A stretch of DNA of 64,000 nt, taken from the NCBI RefSeq assembly GCF_028583425.1, contig NC_072792.1:157858676-157922675 (forward strand), read 5' to 3'. The notes beneath the pieces were generated by a model. It was not told the origin of the DNA. It was given only the letters and a program-made list of their open reading frames with translations, and did not search any database. A program made the translations under genes and the position numbers. Shown in pieces: positions 61,701-64,000 of this stretch (the stretch's first letter is position 1; each line of letters opens with the position of its first letter). The DNA comes from Eublepharis macularius. Lineage: Eukaryota > Chordata > Lepidosauria > Squamata > Eublepharidae.

Positions 61701-62888
61701 TCTCCACCTGGGTAACAAAAATGCAAAGTATGCATACTGGATGAGGGATACACTTCTGGGTAGCAGTGTGTGTGAACAAGATCTTGGGATATGGGTGGAT
61801 AGGAGGCTAAATATGAGCAGTCAGTGTGATGCAGCAGCAAAAAAGGCGAATGCAATCTTGGGGTATATTAGCAAAGGCATAACATCCAAATCACAGGATG
61901 TCATTGTTCCACTATGTACCGTGTTGGTCAGGCCCCACCAGGAGTATAGTGTGCAGTTCTGGAGGCCTCACTTCAAAAAGGATGTAGACAAATTGGAACA
62001 GGTGCAGAGAAGAGCAGCCAGGATGATCGGGGGCCTGGAGACCGAGGCCTGTGAGGAAAGACTGAGGGACCTGGGAATGTTCAGTTTGGAGAAAAGGAGA
62101 TTGAGGGGAGACAGTTGACATTTAAGTATAAAAAAGACTGTCACTTAGAGGAGGGAAGGGAGCTGTTCCTTTTGGCAACAGAAGATAGGACTTGATATAA
62201 TGGGTTTAAACTACAGGAAGGAAGGTACCAGCTGGACGACAGGAAAAACTTCTTCACTTTATTACTAATTCAGCAGTGGAATTGGCTGCCTAGGAATTTG
62301 GTGGGTTCCCCCTCATTGCCAGTCTTCAAGGAGTGGGTGGACGAACACTTGTCAGCAATGCGTTAGGTTGTTTCTGTGTTTGGCAGGTGGTTGGACTAGA
62401 TGGCCCCTTGTAGCTCTATGATTCTAAGTCCTGATATATTTGTTTAAAATTAAAAAGAACACATATATACTCATACTTCAGTGCCAGGTAAAGAGAGTGT
62501 GTATTCAAAAGTTTAATGTCTGTAGCTAAGATTTTCATTACTTAGGAAACTATAAACTAGAAAAGCAAATTTCTGTTTGCTTTTTGCCCTGTAGGTTCTT
62601 CAACCCCTTCAGCAAAGATTCTTGAATGTGATAAACCAAGAGAACTTCCAACAGATCTGCCAAGAGGAAGAGGTGAAACAGGAAATCACTGCTACCTTAG
62701 AAGCACTCTGTGGCATTGCTGAGGCTACCCAGATAGACAATGTAGCAATTCTTTTTAATTTTCTAATGGATTTCCTTACCAATTGTATTGGACTAATGGA
62801 GGTGTACAAGAACACACCAGAGACTGTTAACCTCATCATCGAAGTTTTTGTTGAAGTTGCACATAAACAAATATGCTATCTTGGAGAG
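1096..62888 (+). CDS. XPO4: XPO4, exportin-4 (17 coding exons seen; 3' end outside window)
   Basis: Exportin-4 is a RanGTP-dependent nuclear transport receptor of the importin-beta superfamily. It is known to export hypusinated eIF5A and SMAD3 and to import SOX2/SRY-type factors. The spliced frame joins 1096-1173, 16048-16153, 17584-17725, 21116-21254, 32250-32366, 33361-33514, 38342-38454, 41508-41665, 41864-42038, 45511-45687, 49587-49729, 49856-50001, 55025-55202, 57386-57545, 59709-59878, 61021-61195 and 62595-62888. That is 2625 nt, or 875 codons, with no internal stop and consistent phases. The protein starts [10 protein letters not shown] and matches vertebrate XPO4 closely throughout (for example [20 protein letters not shown]). 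It is an all-helical HEAT-repeat solenoid with an N-terminal CRM1/importin-beta-like Ran-binding part and no signal peptide or membrane segment. About 275 C-terminal residues, normally in several further exons, lie beyond 64000. Recognition is from protein similarity; splice sites were read by eye. Confidence 0.97.
1985..2338 (-). repeat. LINE-like interspersed repeat fragment
   Basis: This shares AAGCCCTC(C/T)TGAATAATT, GACCTC and GTTGATTTTGTCCA with 18775-18960, so both are copies of one family. The segment 2270-2338 extends past the 18.9-kb copy. Orientation is inferred from the (TTTA)n preceding the 18.5-kb copy, read as a reverse-strand 3' tail. The class is not certain. Confidence 0.55.
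2341..2590 (-). repeat. Sauria-type tRNA-derived SINE
   Basis: Read on the minus strand it starts with the tRNA-like head (CCAGTTTGGTGTAGTGGTTA) with A and B boxes, then the AAGGTCACCC-type body, and ends with TACTTTGTAAACTGCTCTGAG and a ratio-conserved tail. It closely matches the copies at 13790-14045 and 39939-40204. Confidence 0.85.
3510..3595. repeat. Palindromic MITE-like repeat, degraded copy
   Basis: An imperfect palindrome containing ACACCCTTCTAAATCCATTG and GACTTAGAATGGTG arms, ending CACTGTAA. It is related to the intact hairpin at 6318-6402. Confidence 0.5.
3860..3998 (-). repeat. Decayed tRNA-type SINE fragment
   Basis: On the minus strand a B-box-like GGTTCAAATC equivalent (plus strand GATTTGAACCCAGG at 3948-3961) and a 'TGGTATAGT' head remnant are visible. 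The body is diverged. Confidence 0.5.
4306..4510 (+). repeat. tRNA-type SINE, diverged
   Basis: The head AGCCAACATGGTGTAG and a B-box GGTTCAAATCC are followed by a body with AAGCTGCTTTGGGTCCCC and the tail GTATATAAA plus an A-rich run. This is a MIR-like body of the older squamate SINE type. Confidence 0.65.
6318..6402. repeat. Palindromic MITE, near-perfect 85-bp hairpin
   Basis: ACAGTGCAATCCT at the left end is the exact reverse complement of AGGATTGCACTGT at the right end. The arms continue through AGAGTTACTCTAGTCTAAG and its complement around a short centre near 6361, with one 3-base gap. This is a non-autonomous element without coding capacity. Related copies lie at 3510-3595 and 36076-36164. 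Confidence 0.8.
7245..7327 (-). repeat. Interspersed repeat with AGTCTTTAAGGTGCCACTGG core
   Basis: The minus strand reads GGGAGCTTGACTCTCAAAAGC, then CTTGTTAGTCTTTAAGGTG. This family is also present at 19003-19115, 44849-44920 and 46262-46395. It may derive from a Penelope-like element; the class is not proven. Confidence 0.55.
8163..8355 (-). repeat. 5S-rRNA-derived SINE
   Basis: On the minus strand the head at 8355-8290 reads like 5S rRNA's 3' half (TTGGGAGCTAAACAGG and ATTTGGATGGGAGACCACC). A body follows (GGCAAACCATCTCTGCTCAT) and the tail runs into an A/T/C-rich run near 8140-8165. It is a SINE, not a 5S gene, because the 5' half and terminator of 5S are missing. Confidence 0.75.
10005..10190 (+). 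repeat. tRNA-type SINE (CTCAGTGTTAGAGCATCTGC head)
   Basis: The head resembles a tRNA with A box (CTCAGTGTTAGAGC) and degenerate B box. The body ends GATTCAGTGTAAGGCATCTTCATATG, a 3' end shared with the SINE at 49012-49275. Confidence 0.65.
10960..11877 (+). mobile_element. Candidate solo LTR (918 bp)
   Basis: The segment starts TGTCAGGG and ends CCCCGGACA, giving TGTC...GACA termini. It is flanked by near-identical 5-mers (TGACT at 10955-10959, AGACT at 11878-11882). It is CT/GC-rich, unlike the AT-rich intron around it. It has a TATA-like TTTTATAG at 11266-11273 but no clear AATAAA. The long open frame across it is low complexity and is not a gene. LTR identity and orientation are inferred. 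Confidence 0.45.
11911..12106 (+). repeat. 5S-rRNA-derived SINE
   Basis: 11915-11984 parallels the 5S rRNA 3' half: GATCTTGCTAGCTCTTGGAAGCTAAGTAGG, in two parts, then CTTGAATGGGAGACC. The body GTAAACAATGGCAAACCACC follows, and it ends ACACACACA. It is in the opposite orientation to the copy at 8163-8355. Confidence 0.75.
12881..13144 (-). pseudogene. LINE ORF2 fragment (linker between endonuclease and RT)
   Basis: An 87-codon minus-strand frame contains [20 protein letters not shown]. This resembles the W-F/W-D-x-E-C-R...A-R-K-E-L block found downstream of the endonuclease domain in non-LTR retrotransposons. It has no RT motifs and no flanking coding frame, so it is a dead fragment. The clade was not resolved. 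Confidence 0.5.
13418..13600 (-). repeat. tRNA-type SINE, diverged
   Basis: On the minus strand the head (TGGTCAGTACTGGATGAGGC) and B-box (GGTTCGAATC) are followed by a body with TTGGGTCCCCAATGGGGAG and a tail into TAAAT repeats. Confidence 0.6.
13790..14045 (-). repeat. Sauria-type SINE, full length
   Basis: The minus-strand copy has head AGCCAGTTTGGTGTAGTGG, B-box GGGTTTGATTCCCC, body with AAGGTGACC-type motif, and tail ending ATATAAATCAAATG with (TTG)/(TTA) repeats. It is close to the copies at 2341-2590 and 39939-40204. Confidence 0.85.
14817..15002 (-). repeat. tRNA-type SINE, diverged
   Basis: The minus strand has a tRNA-like head (TCTGGCACAGTGGCTACAGA), B-box-like GGGGTTCAGATGCC and body CAAGGTTGCTGTTTTGAAGA, ending at CCCCACTGGGCAG. 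Confidence 0.55.
15449..15605 (+). repeat. tRNA-type SINE, truncated
   Basis: The head AGTGCTGGTGTGGTGTAGTG is followed by a shortened body and the 3' end GTAAAGTGCTTTGAACACTT, typical of the MIR-like squamate SINEs. Confidence 0.55.
16048..16153 (+). CDS. XPO4: XPO4 exon 2 (codons 27-62)
   Basis: The acceptor TCTTAG and donor GTAAGT bound a 106-nt exon encoding [12 protein letters not shown] to CKHIL plus the first base of Glu62. It covers the first HEAT helices of the importin-beta N-terminal-like region. It is too short to stand out as an open frame and was placed by protein similarity and by phase with exons 1 and 3. Confidence 0.95.
16671..16736 (+). repeat. (CT)n/(CCCTCT)n microsatellite
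   Basis: A 66-bp pyrimidine tract of CT repeats interrupted by CCC, adjoining a reverse-oriented SINE at its distal side. It may have expanded from that SINE's tail. Confidence 0.9.
16738..16925 (-). repeat. tRNA-type SINE with internal 20-bp duplication
   Basis: The minus strand has the head TAGTGTGGCATAGCAGTTAA and B-box (plus strand GGATTCAAATCC at 16876). A short TGAGTGTATATA unit is duplicated at 16821-16858. Confidence 0.6.
17584..17725 (+). CDS. XPO4: XPO4 exon 3 (codons 62-109)
   Basis: The exon follows an acceptor ending AACAG and ends at donor GTAAGT (142 nt). It completes Glu62 and encodes [20 protein letters not shown] to LLTYVLQRP plus two bases of Asn109. The block is nearly identical to mammalian XPO4; a GSIES to SSIES change is the visible difference. 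Confidence 0.96.
18466..18960 (-). repeat. LINE-like repeat with (TTTA)n 3' tail
   Basis: Begins with a (TTTA)n/(CTTA)n tract (18470-18501), then TATAGCCCACCTTTCTCACT. This reads as the reverse complement of a 3' end with TAAA tail. The interior matches 1-240 and 1985-2290, so it links the two upstream fragments into one family. No coding frame is visible. Confidence 0.65.
19003..19115 (+). repeat. AGTCTTTAAGGTGC-core repeat fragment
   Basis: GGGAGCTCTGACTCTC, then GTTGGTCTTTAAGGTGCTAT and ACAGACCAGCACAACTATTC, matching the fuller copy at 46262-46395. Confidence 0.55.
19539..19628. repeat. Palindromic MITE-like repeat
   Basis: CCAATCCTGTGCATGTTTAC and TTACTTGGAAGTAAATCCCA on the left are mirrored by GGACTTGTTCTCTAGTAAGC and ATGCATTGCATCCC on the right. 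It is an imperfect hairpin related in design to the 6318-6402 element. Confidence 0.5.
19808..20345 (-). repeat. Probable LINE 3' region, minus orientation
   Basis: The start (CTTTATTCAGG...TGTAGCCATAAGCCATTACA) resembles 31703-31730 (TATTGTCTATAGCCATAGGCCATCACA, in parts). On the minus strand both would be LINE 3' ends ending in AATAAA-like sequence. The inner part has no open frame I recognise. Confidence 0.45.
21116..21254 (+). CDS. XPO4: XPO4 exon 4 (codons 109-155)
   Basis: The acceptor TATGCAG and donor GTAAGT bound 139 nt encoding the end of Asn109, then [20 protein letters not shown] to SSGNPTV. It ends in phase 0. It corresponds to the conserved third and fourth HEAT-repeat helices of the N-terminal Ran-binding half. 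Confidence 0.96.
25117..25505 (+). repeat. L2-like LINE 3' end
   Basis: CCTGGCCCCAGGGAGGCTCG, GCCAGGGC and CAACCTGGTGGAACTCTC correspond to the C-terminal tail of an L2-type ORF2. It continues to a 3' UTR ending GGGAGGGAGGGCTAAATACC and AATAAAGTAAAG. It parallels 47517-48090. Confidence 0.7.
25575..25880 (+). repeat. Unclassified abundant squamate-type repeat
   Basis: AGAGCCCTTATGGAGCAGGA, GTTCATCTAGTCCAGCA and GAGGCCAAGGCCTTCCCCTA are hallmarks of a high-copy reptile repeat. The end overlaps in sequence with 63010-63270 (CCTCTGA...GGAGRTTC). It has no coding content. Confidence 0.55.
28646..28800 (+). repeat. tRNA-type SINE, decayed
   Basis: TTGTGGTGCAATGGTTAGAT and a body with TTACCTTGGGCTAGTTATTC and CTCAACCTGTTC match the order of the tRNA-type SINE head and middle. 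The 3' end is unclear. Confidence 0.5.
29316..29550 (-). repeat. tRNA-type SINE
   Basis: On the minus strand the head AAGTGTGGTATAGGGTTACA and B-box are followed by GGTGACCTTGGGCCAGTTGC and AACCTACC, and finish near TATAAGTGAAGT. Confidence 0.7.
29712..29905 (+). repeat. tRNA-type SINE
   Basis: The B-box region CAGGTTTGAATACCC, body GGTGACCTTGGGCCACTCAG and AACCTATCTCACAGGGTT, and 3' end TAAGCCACTTGGGATCCC with TATAAATGTAGTAAATAAAC. It is the same family as 29316-29550 in the opposite orientation, about 160 bp away. Confidence 0.7.
30534..30884. mobile_element. Non-autonomous hAT transposon, CpG-rich (351 bp)
   Basis: Terminal inverted repeats are CAGGGCCAGTGCAC (left) and, read from the right end, CAGGGCCGGTGCCA. 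They are flanked by 8-bp target duplications GTGTTACA (30526-30533) and GTGTTAAA (30885-30892), matching 7 of 8. CAG termini and 8-bp duplications are the hAT signature. The interior is strongly GC- and CpG-rich and contains a repeated CCCTGCTCGCCTCTCCGC unit at ~30649 and ~30746. There is no transposase. Confidence 0.8.
31007..31028 (+). repeat. (AT)n microsatellite
   Basis: An 11-unit AT dinucleotide run in intron 4. Confidence 0.95.
31667..31880 (-). repeat. LINE 3' end with (CAGT)n tail
   Basis: The (GTCA)n tract at 31667-31699 is followed by GAGTTTATTGTCTATAGCCA and GGCCATCACA. On the minus strand this is a 3' UTR ending in AATAAACTC and (TGAC)n, the simple-repeat tail used by some non-LTR elements. 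The tetranucleotide run is therefore probably a retroposition tail rather than an independent microsatellite. Confidence 0.55.
32250..32366 (+). CDS. XPO4: XPO4 exon 5 (codons 156-194)
   Basis: A pyrimidine-rich acceptor CTCTTACAG and donor GTAAGT bound a 117-nt, phase 0-0 exon of exactly 39 codons: [15 protein letters not shown], a serine-rich loop, then [17 protein letters not shown]. Skipping this symmetrical exon would keep the reading frame. Confidence 0.96.
32367..33360 (+). other. XPO4: XPO4 intron 5
   Basis: A 994-bp GTAAGT...CTAG intron. It contains a local direct duplication at 32957-33042 (AGCCCTG...GAATAAATGCAT...CCATAAAAGGTT, two units with a partial third) and no recognised transposon. 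Confidence 0.9.
33361..33514 (+). CDS. XPO4: XPO4 exon 6 (codons 195-246), upstream of a U12 intron
   Basis: The acceptor GTCTAG precedes [20 protein letters not shown] (154 nt). The exon ends FLPPN plus the first base of Leu246. No GT donor fits the protein here. The exon must end at 33514, directly before ATATCCTTT, the classic 5' site of an AT-AC minor intron. The residue after SR is Cys (CENLN) where the mammalian protein has Arg. Confidence 0.95.
34301..35889. mobile_element. Long-inverted-repeat hAT-type element (1589 bp), non-autonomous
   Basis: The left end TAGGAGTGTGCAA and the right end read inward (TAGGGGTAAGTAA) are inverted repeats. They are flanked by 8-mers ATCTACAC and ATCTATTC (6 of 8 identical), consistent with a decayed hAT target duplication. 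Homology between the arms extends some 300 bp: CAGCCATTGTTTTCTATGGG, TTTTTCAACCAAACTTCACC and CTCCCAAGTTTCATG appear in the left arm (34434-34565) and inverted in the right (35605-35757). The left arm holds two tandem ~180-bp modules (34447-34625, 34626-34810). A SINE is nested at 35025-35215. No transposase frame remains. Confidence 0.75.
35025..35215 (-). repeat. Sauria-type SINE nested in the hAT-type element
   Basis: Minus-strand SINE body and head (plus strand GACCCAAGGTCACCCAGCTA, GGAATCAAACCCAG and TCTTAACCACCACATC). It lies inside the 34301-35889 transposon, so it inserted later or was captured by it. Confidence 0.7.
36076..36164. repeat. Palindromic MITE-like repeat, degraded copy
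   Basis: ACAGTGCAGTATGAAGCAGA on the left and GGACTGAACTGT on the right, with CTGCTAAGCACATG / GAACTTAGAAAGATG inner arms. It is an imperfect version of the 6318-6402 hairpin. Confidence 0.55.
38342..38454 (+). CDS. XPO4: XPO4 exon 7 (codons 246-283), downstream of a U12 intron
   Basis: This 113-nt exon completes Leu246 (T|TA) and encodes [20 protein letters not shown] to RVMELFFT, ending phase 0 at donor GTAAGT. There is no AG at its 5' edge; the intron ends AGATAAC, so the acceptor dinucleotide is AC. Similarity to XPO4 ([17 protein letters not shown] in mammals) fixes the boundary. Confidence 0.95.
38455..41507 (+). other. XPO4: XPO4 intron 7
   Basis: A 3053-bp GTAAGT...AAAG intron. It contains a full Sauria-type SINE (39939-40204). 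The 40430-40910 stretch is more GC-rich, with a G-run at 40566-40573, and may be an old transposon. Otherwise no recognised feature. Confidence 0.9.
39939..40204 (+). repeat. Sauria-type SINE, full-length + strand copy
   Basis: The tRNA-like head AGCCAGTTTGGTGTAGTGGT (A box) and GGGTTTGATTCTCC (B box) are followed by the AAGCCAGTTGGGTGACCTTG middle, then CTGCTCTGAGTGGGTGTTAA, GTATATAAATC and an (ATT)n tail. The sequence is well preserved, so this insertion is relatively young. Confidence 0.88.
41508..41665 (+). CDS. XPO4: XPO4 exon 8 (codons 284-336)
   Basis: The acceptor CTAAAAG and donor GTATGT bound 158 nt encoding [20 protein letters not shown] to EGLLNTIN plus two bases of Gly336. The intron that follows is only 198 bp. 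Confidence 0.96.
41666..41863 (+). other. XPO4: XPO4 intron 8 (198 bp)
   Basis: A short GTATGT...TGCAG intron. It contains a CCCTAACACCCACACCCACA pyrimidine/adenine tract before the acceptor and no repeat. Confidence 0.93.
41864..42038 (+). CDS. XPO4: XPO4 exon 9 (codons 336-394)
   Basis: The acceptor TTCTGCAG and donor GTAAGT bound 175 nt encoding the end of Gly336, then [20 protein letters not shown] to GRSAALEEV, ending phase 0. The block is almost unchanged from mammals. Confidence 0.96.
42039..45510 (+). other. XPO4: XPO4 intron 9
   Basis: A 3472-bp GTAAGT...CTAG intron. It carries a fragment of the AGTCTTTAAGGTGC-core repeat at 44849-44920 (minus). A 100-codon open frame at 43622-44078 in several overlapping frames has no recognised similarity. 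The rest looks unique. Confidence 0.88.
44849..44920 (-). repeat. AGTCTTTAAGGTGC-core repeat, small fragment
   Basis: GATTTGAGTCCAGTGGCACC then ACCATGAGCTTTCC on the plus strand is the reverse complement of the family's GGTGCCACTGGACTC end. Confidence 0.45.
45511..45687 (+). CDS. XPO4: XPO4 exon 10 (codons 395-453)
   Basis: The acceptor TATCCTAG and donor GTAAGT bound a 177-nt, phase 0-0 exon of 59 codons, [20 protein letters not shown] to [11 protein letters not shown]. It encodes central HEAT repeats. Being symmetrical, it could be skipped without a frameshift. Confidence 0.96.
46262..46395 (+). repeat. AGTCTTTAAGGTGC-core repeat with hammerhead-like motif
   Basis: CTGAAGA (46271-46277), a GAGAG/CTCTC hairpin (79-83 with 91-95), then GAAA (46296-46299), followed by TTGTTGGTCTCTAAGATGTC and CAGTACGGCTACCCACC. 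The family is common in reptiles and may be Penelope-like. An extra A after CTGAAGA departs from the canonical hammerhead core, so ribozyme activity is doubtful. Confidence 0.5.
47517..48090 (+). repeat. L2-like LINE 3' end with ORF2 tail remnant
   Basis: 47538-47789 is an 83-codon open frame reading [32 protein letters not shown] and [11 protein letters not shown], the C-terminal tail typical of L2-type ORF2 proteins (PxR-LRSSD, FSVxAPxxWN, LFRxAY). The 3' UTR follows and ends GCGGGGAGGGCGGAATACGA with (AAAT)n at 48070-48089. It is 5' truncated. Confidence 0.78.
49012..49275 (+). repeat. tRNA-type SINE
   Basis: The head TATGGCTCAGTGGGAAGGGG and B-box CAGGTTCAGTCCTTG lead into a long body. 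It ends CACTGTAAGGCAGCTTCATA, the same 3' end as the 10005-10190 copy. Confidence 0.7.
49587..49729 (+). CDS. XPO4: XPO4 exon 11 (codons 454-501)
   Basis: The acceptor AATGTCAG and donor GTATGT bound 143 nt encoding [20 protein letters not shown] to EHCIPLLT plus two bases of Ser501. It includes the family's acidic stretch ([15 protein letters not shown]), likely a charged surface loop. The frame stays open through the 126-bp intron into exon 12. Confidence 0.96.
49730..49855 (+). other. XPO4: XPO4 intron 11 (126 bp, in frame, no stop)
   Basis: GTATGT...CTCAG bounds 126 bp, exactly 42 codons. Read in the XPO4 frame it has no stop codon, so a retained-intron transcript would still encode the full protein with a 42-residue Cys- and hydrophobic-rich insert between Thr500 and Leu502. 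It is GC-richer than the large introns and lacks repeats. Confidence 0.93.
49856..50001 (+). CDS. XPO4: XPO4 exon 12 (codons 501-550)
   Basis: The acceptor TCTCCTCAG and donor GTGAGT bound 146 nt encoding the end of Ser501, then [20 protein letters not shown] to [14 protein letters not shown] plus one base of Gly550. It is followed by the 5-kb intron 12. Confidence 0.96.
51022..51190 (-). repeat. LINE-like 3' end with (TTTA)n tail
   Basis: (TTTA)n at 51022-51053, then GATTTATATTCTGCTCGCCC, GATGGGCTCGGAGTGGATTA and CAACAAAAAGATATAAAA. This is the reverse complement of an L2-like 3' terminus. Compare 56560-56660. Confidence 0.6.
51255..51440 (-). repeat. tRNA-type SINE
   Basis: The minus strand has head GGGGCTGTGGCTCAATGGTA (A box), the B-box region (plus ATTGAACTTGGAACTTTTTG) and body TCAGAAAGCAGGTGTCAGGC, ending at ACCACTGGAATAAGACTCGG. 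Confidence 0.65.
51980..53530 (+). mobile_element. Decayed DIRS-like (tyrosine-recombinase) retroelement
   Basis: Three degraded protein blocks occur in the DIRS order on the plus strand, broken by frameshifts and stops. (1) 52158-52205 reads [15 protein letters not shown], like the RT motif LASxDLKDAYLHVPI. (2) 52610-52890 has INWMELRA, then YQGG...TKKAM and [16 protein letters not shown], like the RNase H and post-RNase H region. (3) 53420-53500 reads [16 protein letters not shown], like the recombinase HxLRxMAAS...KG block with the key Arg lost. Boundaries are approximate, and no terminal repeats were found. Confidence 0.55.
55025..55202 (+). CDS. XPO4: XPO4 exon 13 (codons 550-609)
   Basis: The acceptor TTTTAAG and donor GTAATT bound 178 nt encoding the end of Gly550, then [20 protein letters not shown] to GYNRTDSVI plus two bases of Arg609. 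The donor lacks G at +5 and is the weakest U2 donor noted among these exons. Confidence 0.95.
55203..57385 (+). other. XPO4: XPO4 intron 13
   Basis: A 2183-bp GTAATT...TCAG intron. It holds a LINE-like 3' end (56545-56660, minus) followed by a tRNA-like CTACCACTGAATTATGGCC element end (56690-56845), and (GA)n at 57315-57332. Otherwise no recognised feature. Confidence 0.88.
56545..56845 (-). repeat. L2-like 3' end joined to a SINE-like segment
   Basis: TTTATTTATATATTGGATTT, ATATCCCACCCTCTCTGCAA and GGCTCAGGGTGGGTCACAAC are the reverse complement of an L2-like 3' end. The segment at 56740-56845 ends with the reverse complement of a CCATAATTCAGTGGTAGAAC tRNA-like head. Confidence 0.55.
57386..57545 (+). 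CDS. XPO4: XPO4 exon 14 (codons 609-662)
   Basis: The acceptor TTCCTCAG and donor GTAATC bound 160 nt encoding the last base of Arg609, then [20 protein letters not shown] to [11 protein letters not shown], ending phase 0. Confidence 0.96.
57828..58028 (+). repeat. tRNA-type SINE
   Basis: The head AAGGCCAGTGTGATGTAATG, the middle AGGTGACCTTGGGCCAGTCA, CCTAACCTACTTCACAGC and the 3' end AAGCTGCTTTGGGACTCC with GGTATAAATGAAGTAAATA. Confidence 0.75.
58885..59085 (-). repeat. tRNA-type SINE, decayed
   Basis: The minus strand has a GAGGTGGTACAGTAGACTG head remnant, then the GGGCCAACCTCAGCCTACCT and CACAGGATTGCTGCAAGAAT body. Confidence 0.5.
59709..59878 (+). CDS. XPO4: XPO4 exon 15 (codons 663-719)
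   Basis: The acceptor TTTTGTAG and donor GTAAGC bound 170 nt encoding [20 protein letters not shown] to VERRE plus two bases of Arg719. Further HEAT-repeat helices. Confidence 0.96.
59879..61020 (+). other. XPO4: XPO4 intron 15
   Basis: A 1142-bp GTAAGC...TTAG intron. It contains an 18-bp tandem duplication (GGTTCATACTTGCATGTT at 60138-60155 and 60156-60173) and (GA)n at 60859-60880. The 60130-60840 block looks like one inserted element but no terminal repeats could be fixed. Confidence 0.88.
61021..61195 (+). CDS. XPO4: XPO4 exon 16 (codons 719-777)
   Basis: The acceptor CTTTTAG and donor GTAAGA bound 175 nt encoding the last base of Arg719, then [20 protein letters not shown] to DTKQQYWTE, ending phase 0. 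Confidence 0.96.
61196..62594 (+). other. XPO4: XPO4 intron 16
   Basis: A 1399-bp GTAAGA...GTAG intron, more than half of which is a 5'-truncated CR1 LINE (61622-62428). Confidence 0.9.
61622..62428 (+). mobile_element. 5'-truncated CR1 LINE (ORF2 C-terminus and 3' UTR)
   Basis: 61663-62118 is an open frame of 151 codons with the CR1 reverse transcriptase tail: [54 protein letters not shown] and [14 protein letters not shown]. It stops at TGA where the family continues into LIxxYKYLKG. The residual frame carries on after a frameshift (62130-62400). The 3' terminus is GTAGCTCTATGATTCTA, the CR1 signature. The active-site YADD motif is upstream of the truncation and absent, so the copy is dead. 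Confidence 0.88.
62595..62888 (+). CDS. XPO4: XPO4 exon 17 (codons 778-875), last exon in window
   Basis: The acceptor CCTGTAG and donor GTAATA bound 294 nt, phase 0-0, 98 codons. It is the longest exon here: [20 protein letters not shown] to [11 protein letters not shown]. The next exon should continue into the SNAMNLYEACL block of the family, which does not occur before 64000. Confidence 0.96.
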
Positions 62889-64000
62889 GTAATAATACAA
62901 CAAATATACTCTGAGTGTAAGCACAACACAGTTTTTAAAGACTGAAAATCTTCACTTTGGTAATTGAATCAACTTCCTCTGTGTACTCATGCTGGATGTT
63001 TCAGCCTATTCCAGGCCCTGTTTATTCAGATGAGAATTTAAGAACTGCCTTGATAGATGAAGCTAAAGGTCCACCTGACAGCCATTCTGTATTGTTTTTC
63101 CATGCCATTTGGTGTTCAGAGGTATGTTGCCTCTGAACATGGAGATTCAATCTAGCTATTGTGACTGATGGCCAGTGATTGGCCTACCCTTGATTCATTT
63201 GTGTAACCCTTTTTAAAAAGTCATCAAAGCTAGTAGCAATCATCCCATCTTGTGAGAGTGAACAGAGGGAATACCATTGATAGACGATCTGAGCTGTGCC
63301 AATTACACAACTTTTCACTTACTGCAGGGTATGCCAGCAGGTAAAAACACTTCCCTTTTCCATGAGTGCCTGCTGTGCTTCTGGTTGTGTGCTTTGGCAC
63401 CAGATCACAAATGCAGGAAGCTAAAATAACTGTCTGTATGAAGTTGCTTTGAAAGTCTAGTAAATCAGACTTGAACAGATTTTAAATATAGTCAGCTGCT
63501 GGCTGAAGTAGTTCTAAGAGCCCAAGGAGGCATTACACTTAGTGGTATCTCACTTTTCAATATCTCAACAATGTCTCTCCTTTCTCTTATACCATTATAA
63601 TCTCCTTTTGCTTTGCTTTTATTTTCCTGCACTGTGGCAAGTTTTCTTCCTGCTTTTTACTTTCCTTCTCTCTTTTCTGTCTTGGGAACTGTGATAGGAG
63701 CTAGTTGCTCTTTTGGAACAGAAGGAAGAGGCGTGGGAATTGGTATTATAGCACTAGGTTGCAGCAGCTTTCAACTTGCTGGACTGAAAAACACAGTCAG
63801 TATTGGCATGTGGGTTTCTGGGATGCTGTCAAGAGTCATACTTAAATACTGAGAAATCAACAGTACTTAAATGGTGTTATCCATACAGCCTGATAGGTAT
63901 TAATGTATGATATGTATTTTTTCCTGATATTCTGTGGTTTTTTTCCAACAGAGTGCTAAAACAACATGACTGTAATGGAAATTTATTAATTTACTTTATT
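62889..64000 (+). other. XPO4: XPO4 intron 17 (runs past the window)
   Basis: Starts at GTAATA after exon 17; its acceptor is not in the window. It contains an unclassified squamate-type repeat (63010-63270). Nothing recognised in 63280-64000. Confidence 0.85.
63010..63270 (+). repeat. Unclassified abundant squamate-type repeat
   Basis: TCAGAGGTATGTTGCCTCTG, ACATGGAGATTC, TTTTTAAAAAGTCATCAAAG and CTAGTAGCAATCATCCCATC follow the order of a high-copy reptile repeat also seen at 25575-25880. Confidence 0.5.

Noticed and set aside
63952..63970. Possible XPO4 exon 18 after TTTTTTCCAACAG at 63952
   Set aside because: From exon 17 the frame would read S-A-K-T-T and stop, which does not match the family's SNAMNLYEA continuation. 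It could only be a truncating alternative exon, with no evidence for use.

Overview
The window is vertebrate nuclear DNA, most likely from a squamate reptile (a lizard or gecko). It holds one recognisable protein-coding gene on the + strand: the 5' three quarters of XPO4 (exportin-4). Seventeen coding exons could be placed between 1096 and 62888. They join into a continuous 875-codon reading frame in which every splice phase agrees. The usual vertebrate XPO4 is about 1150 residues, so the last ~275 codons lie beyond the right edge. The squamate assignment is inferred from the repeats: tRNA-head SINEs of the Sauria type with (ATT)n or (AAAT)n tails, 5S-rRNA-headed SINEs, CR1 and L2-like LINE 3' ends, a DIRS-like remnant, hAT elements and short palindromic MITEs. 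The species cannot be read from the sequence.

Layout. Bases 1-740 are intergenic and repeat-rich, with LINE-like 3' ends in both orientations. Bases ~760-1470 are a CpG-rich promoter with exon 1, an inverted CCAAT box, a 7-codon upstream ORF and a YY1-like site overlapping the start codon. Intron 1 (14.9 kb) carries many SINEs, a candidate 918-bp solo LTR and two 5S-headed SINEs. Exons 2-4 lie at 16.0-21.3 kb. Intron 4 (11 kb) carries L2-like fragments and a CpG-rich hAT element. Exons 5-6 (32.2-33.5 kb) precede intron 6, whose ends (ATATCC...AC, with a CCTTGAC branch-like motif) mark it as a minor-spliceosome U12 AT-AC intron; it contains a 1.6-kb long-inverted-repeat hAT-type element. Exons 7-12 run from 38.3 to 50.0 kb, with two very short introns: 8 (198 bp) and 11 (126 bp, in frame and free of stops). 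Intron 12 contains a decayed DIRS-like retroelement. Exons 13-17 run from 55.0 to 62.9 kb, and a truncated CR1 sits in intron 16.

The exons encode a HEAT-repeat nuclear transport receptor of the importin-beta/exportin superfamily. No second cellular gene, structural RNA gene or CRISPR array was found on either strand. The best candidates for new biology are the U12 intron, the in-frame retainable intron 11, the uORF, and the annotated transposon insertions with readable target-site duplications.
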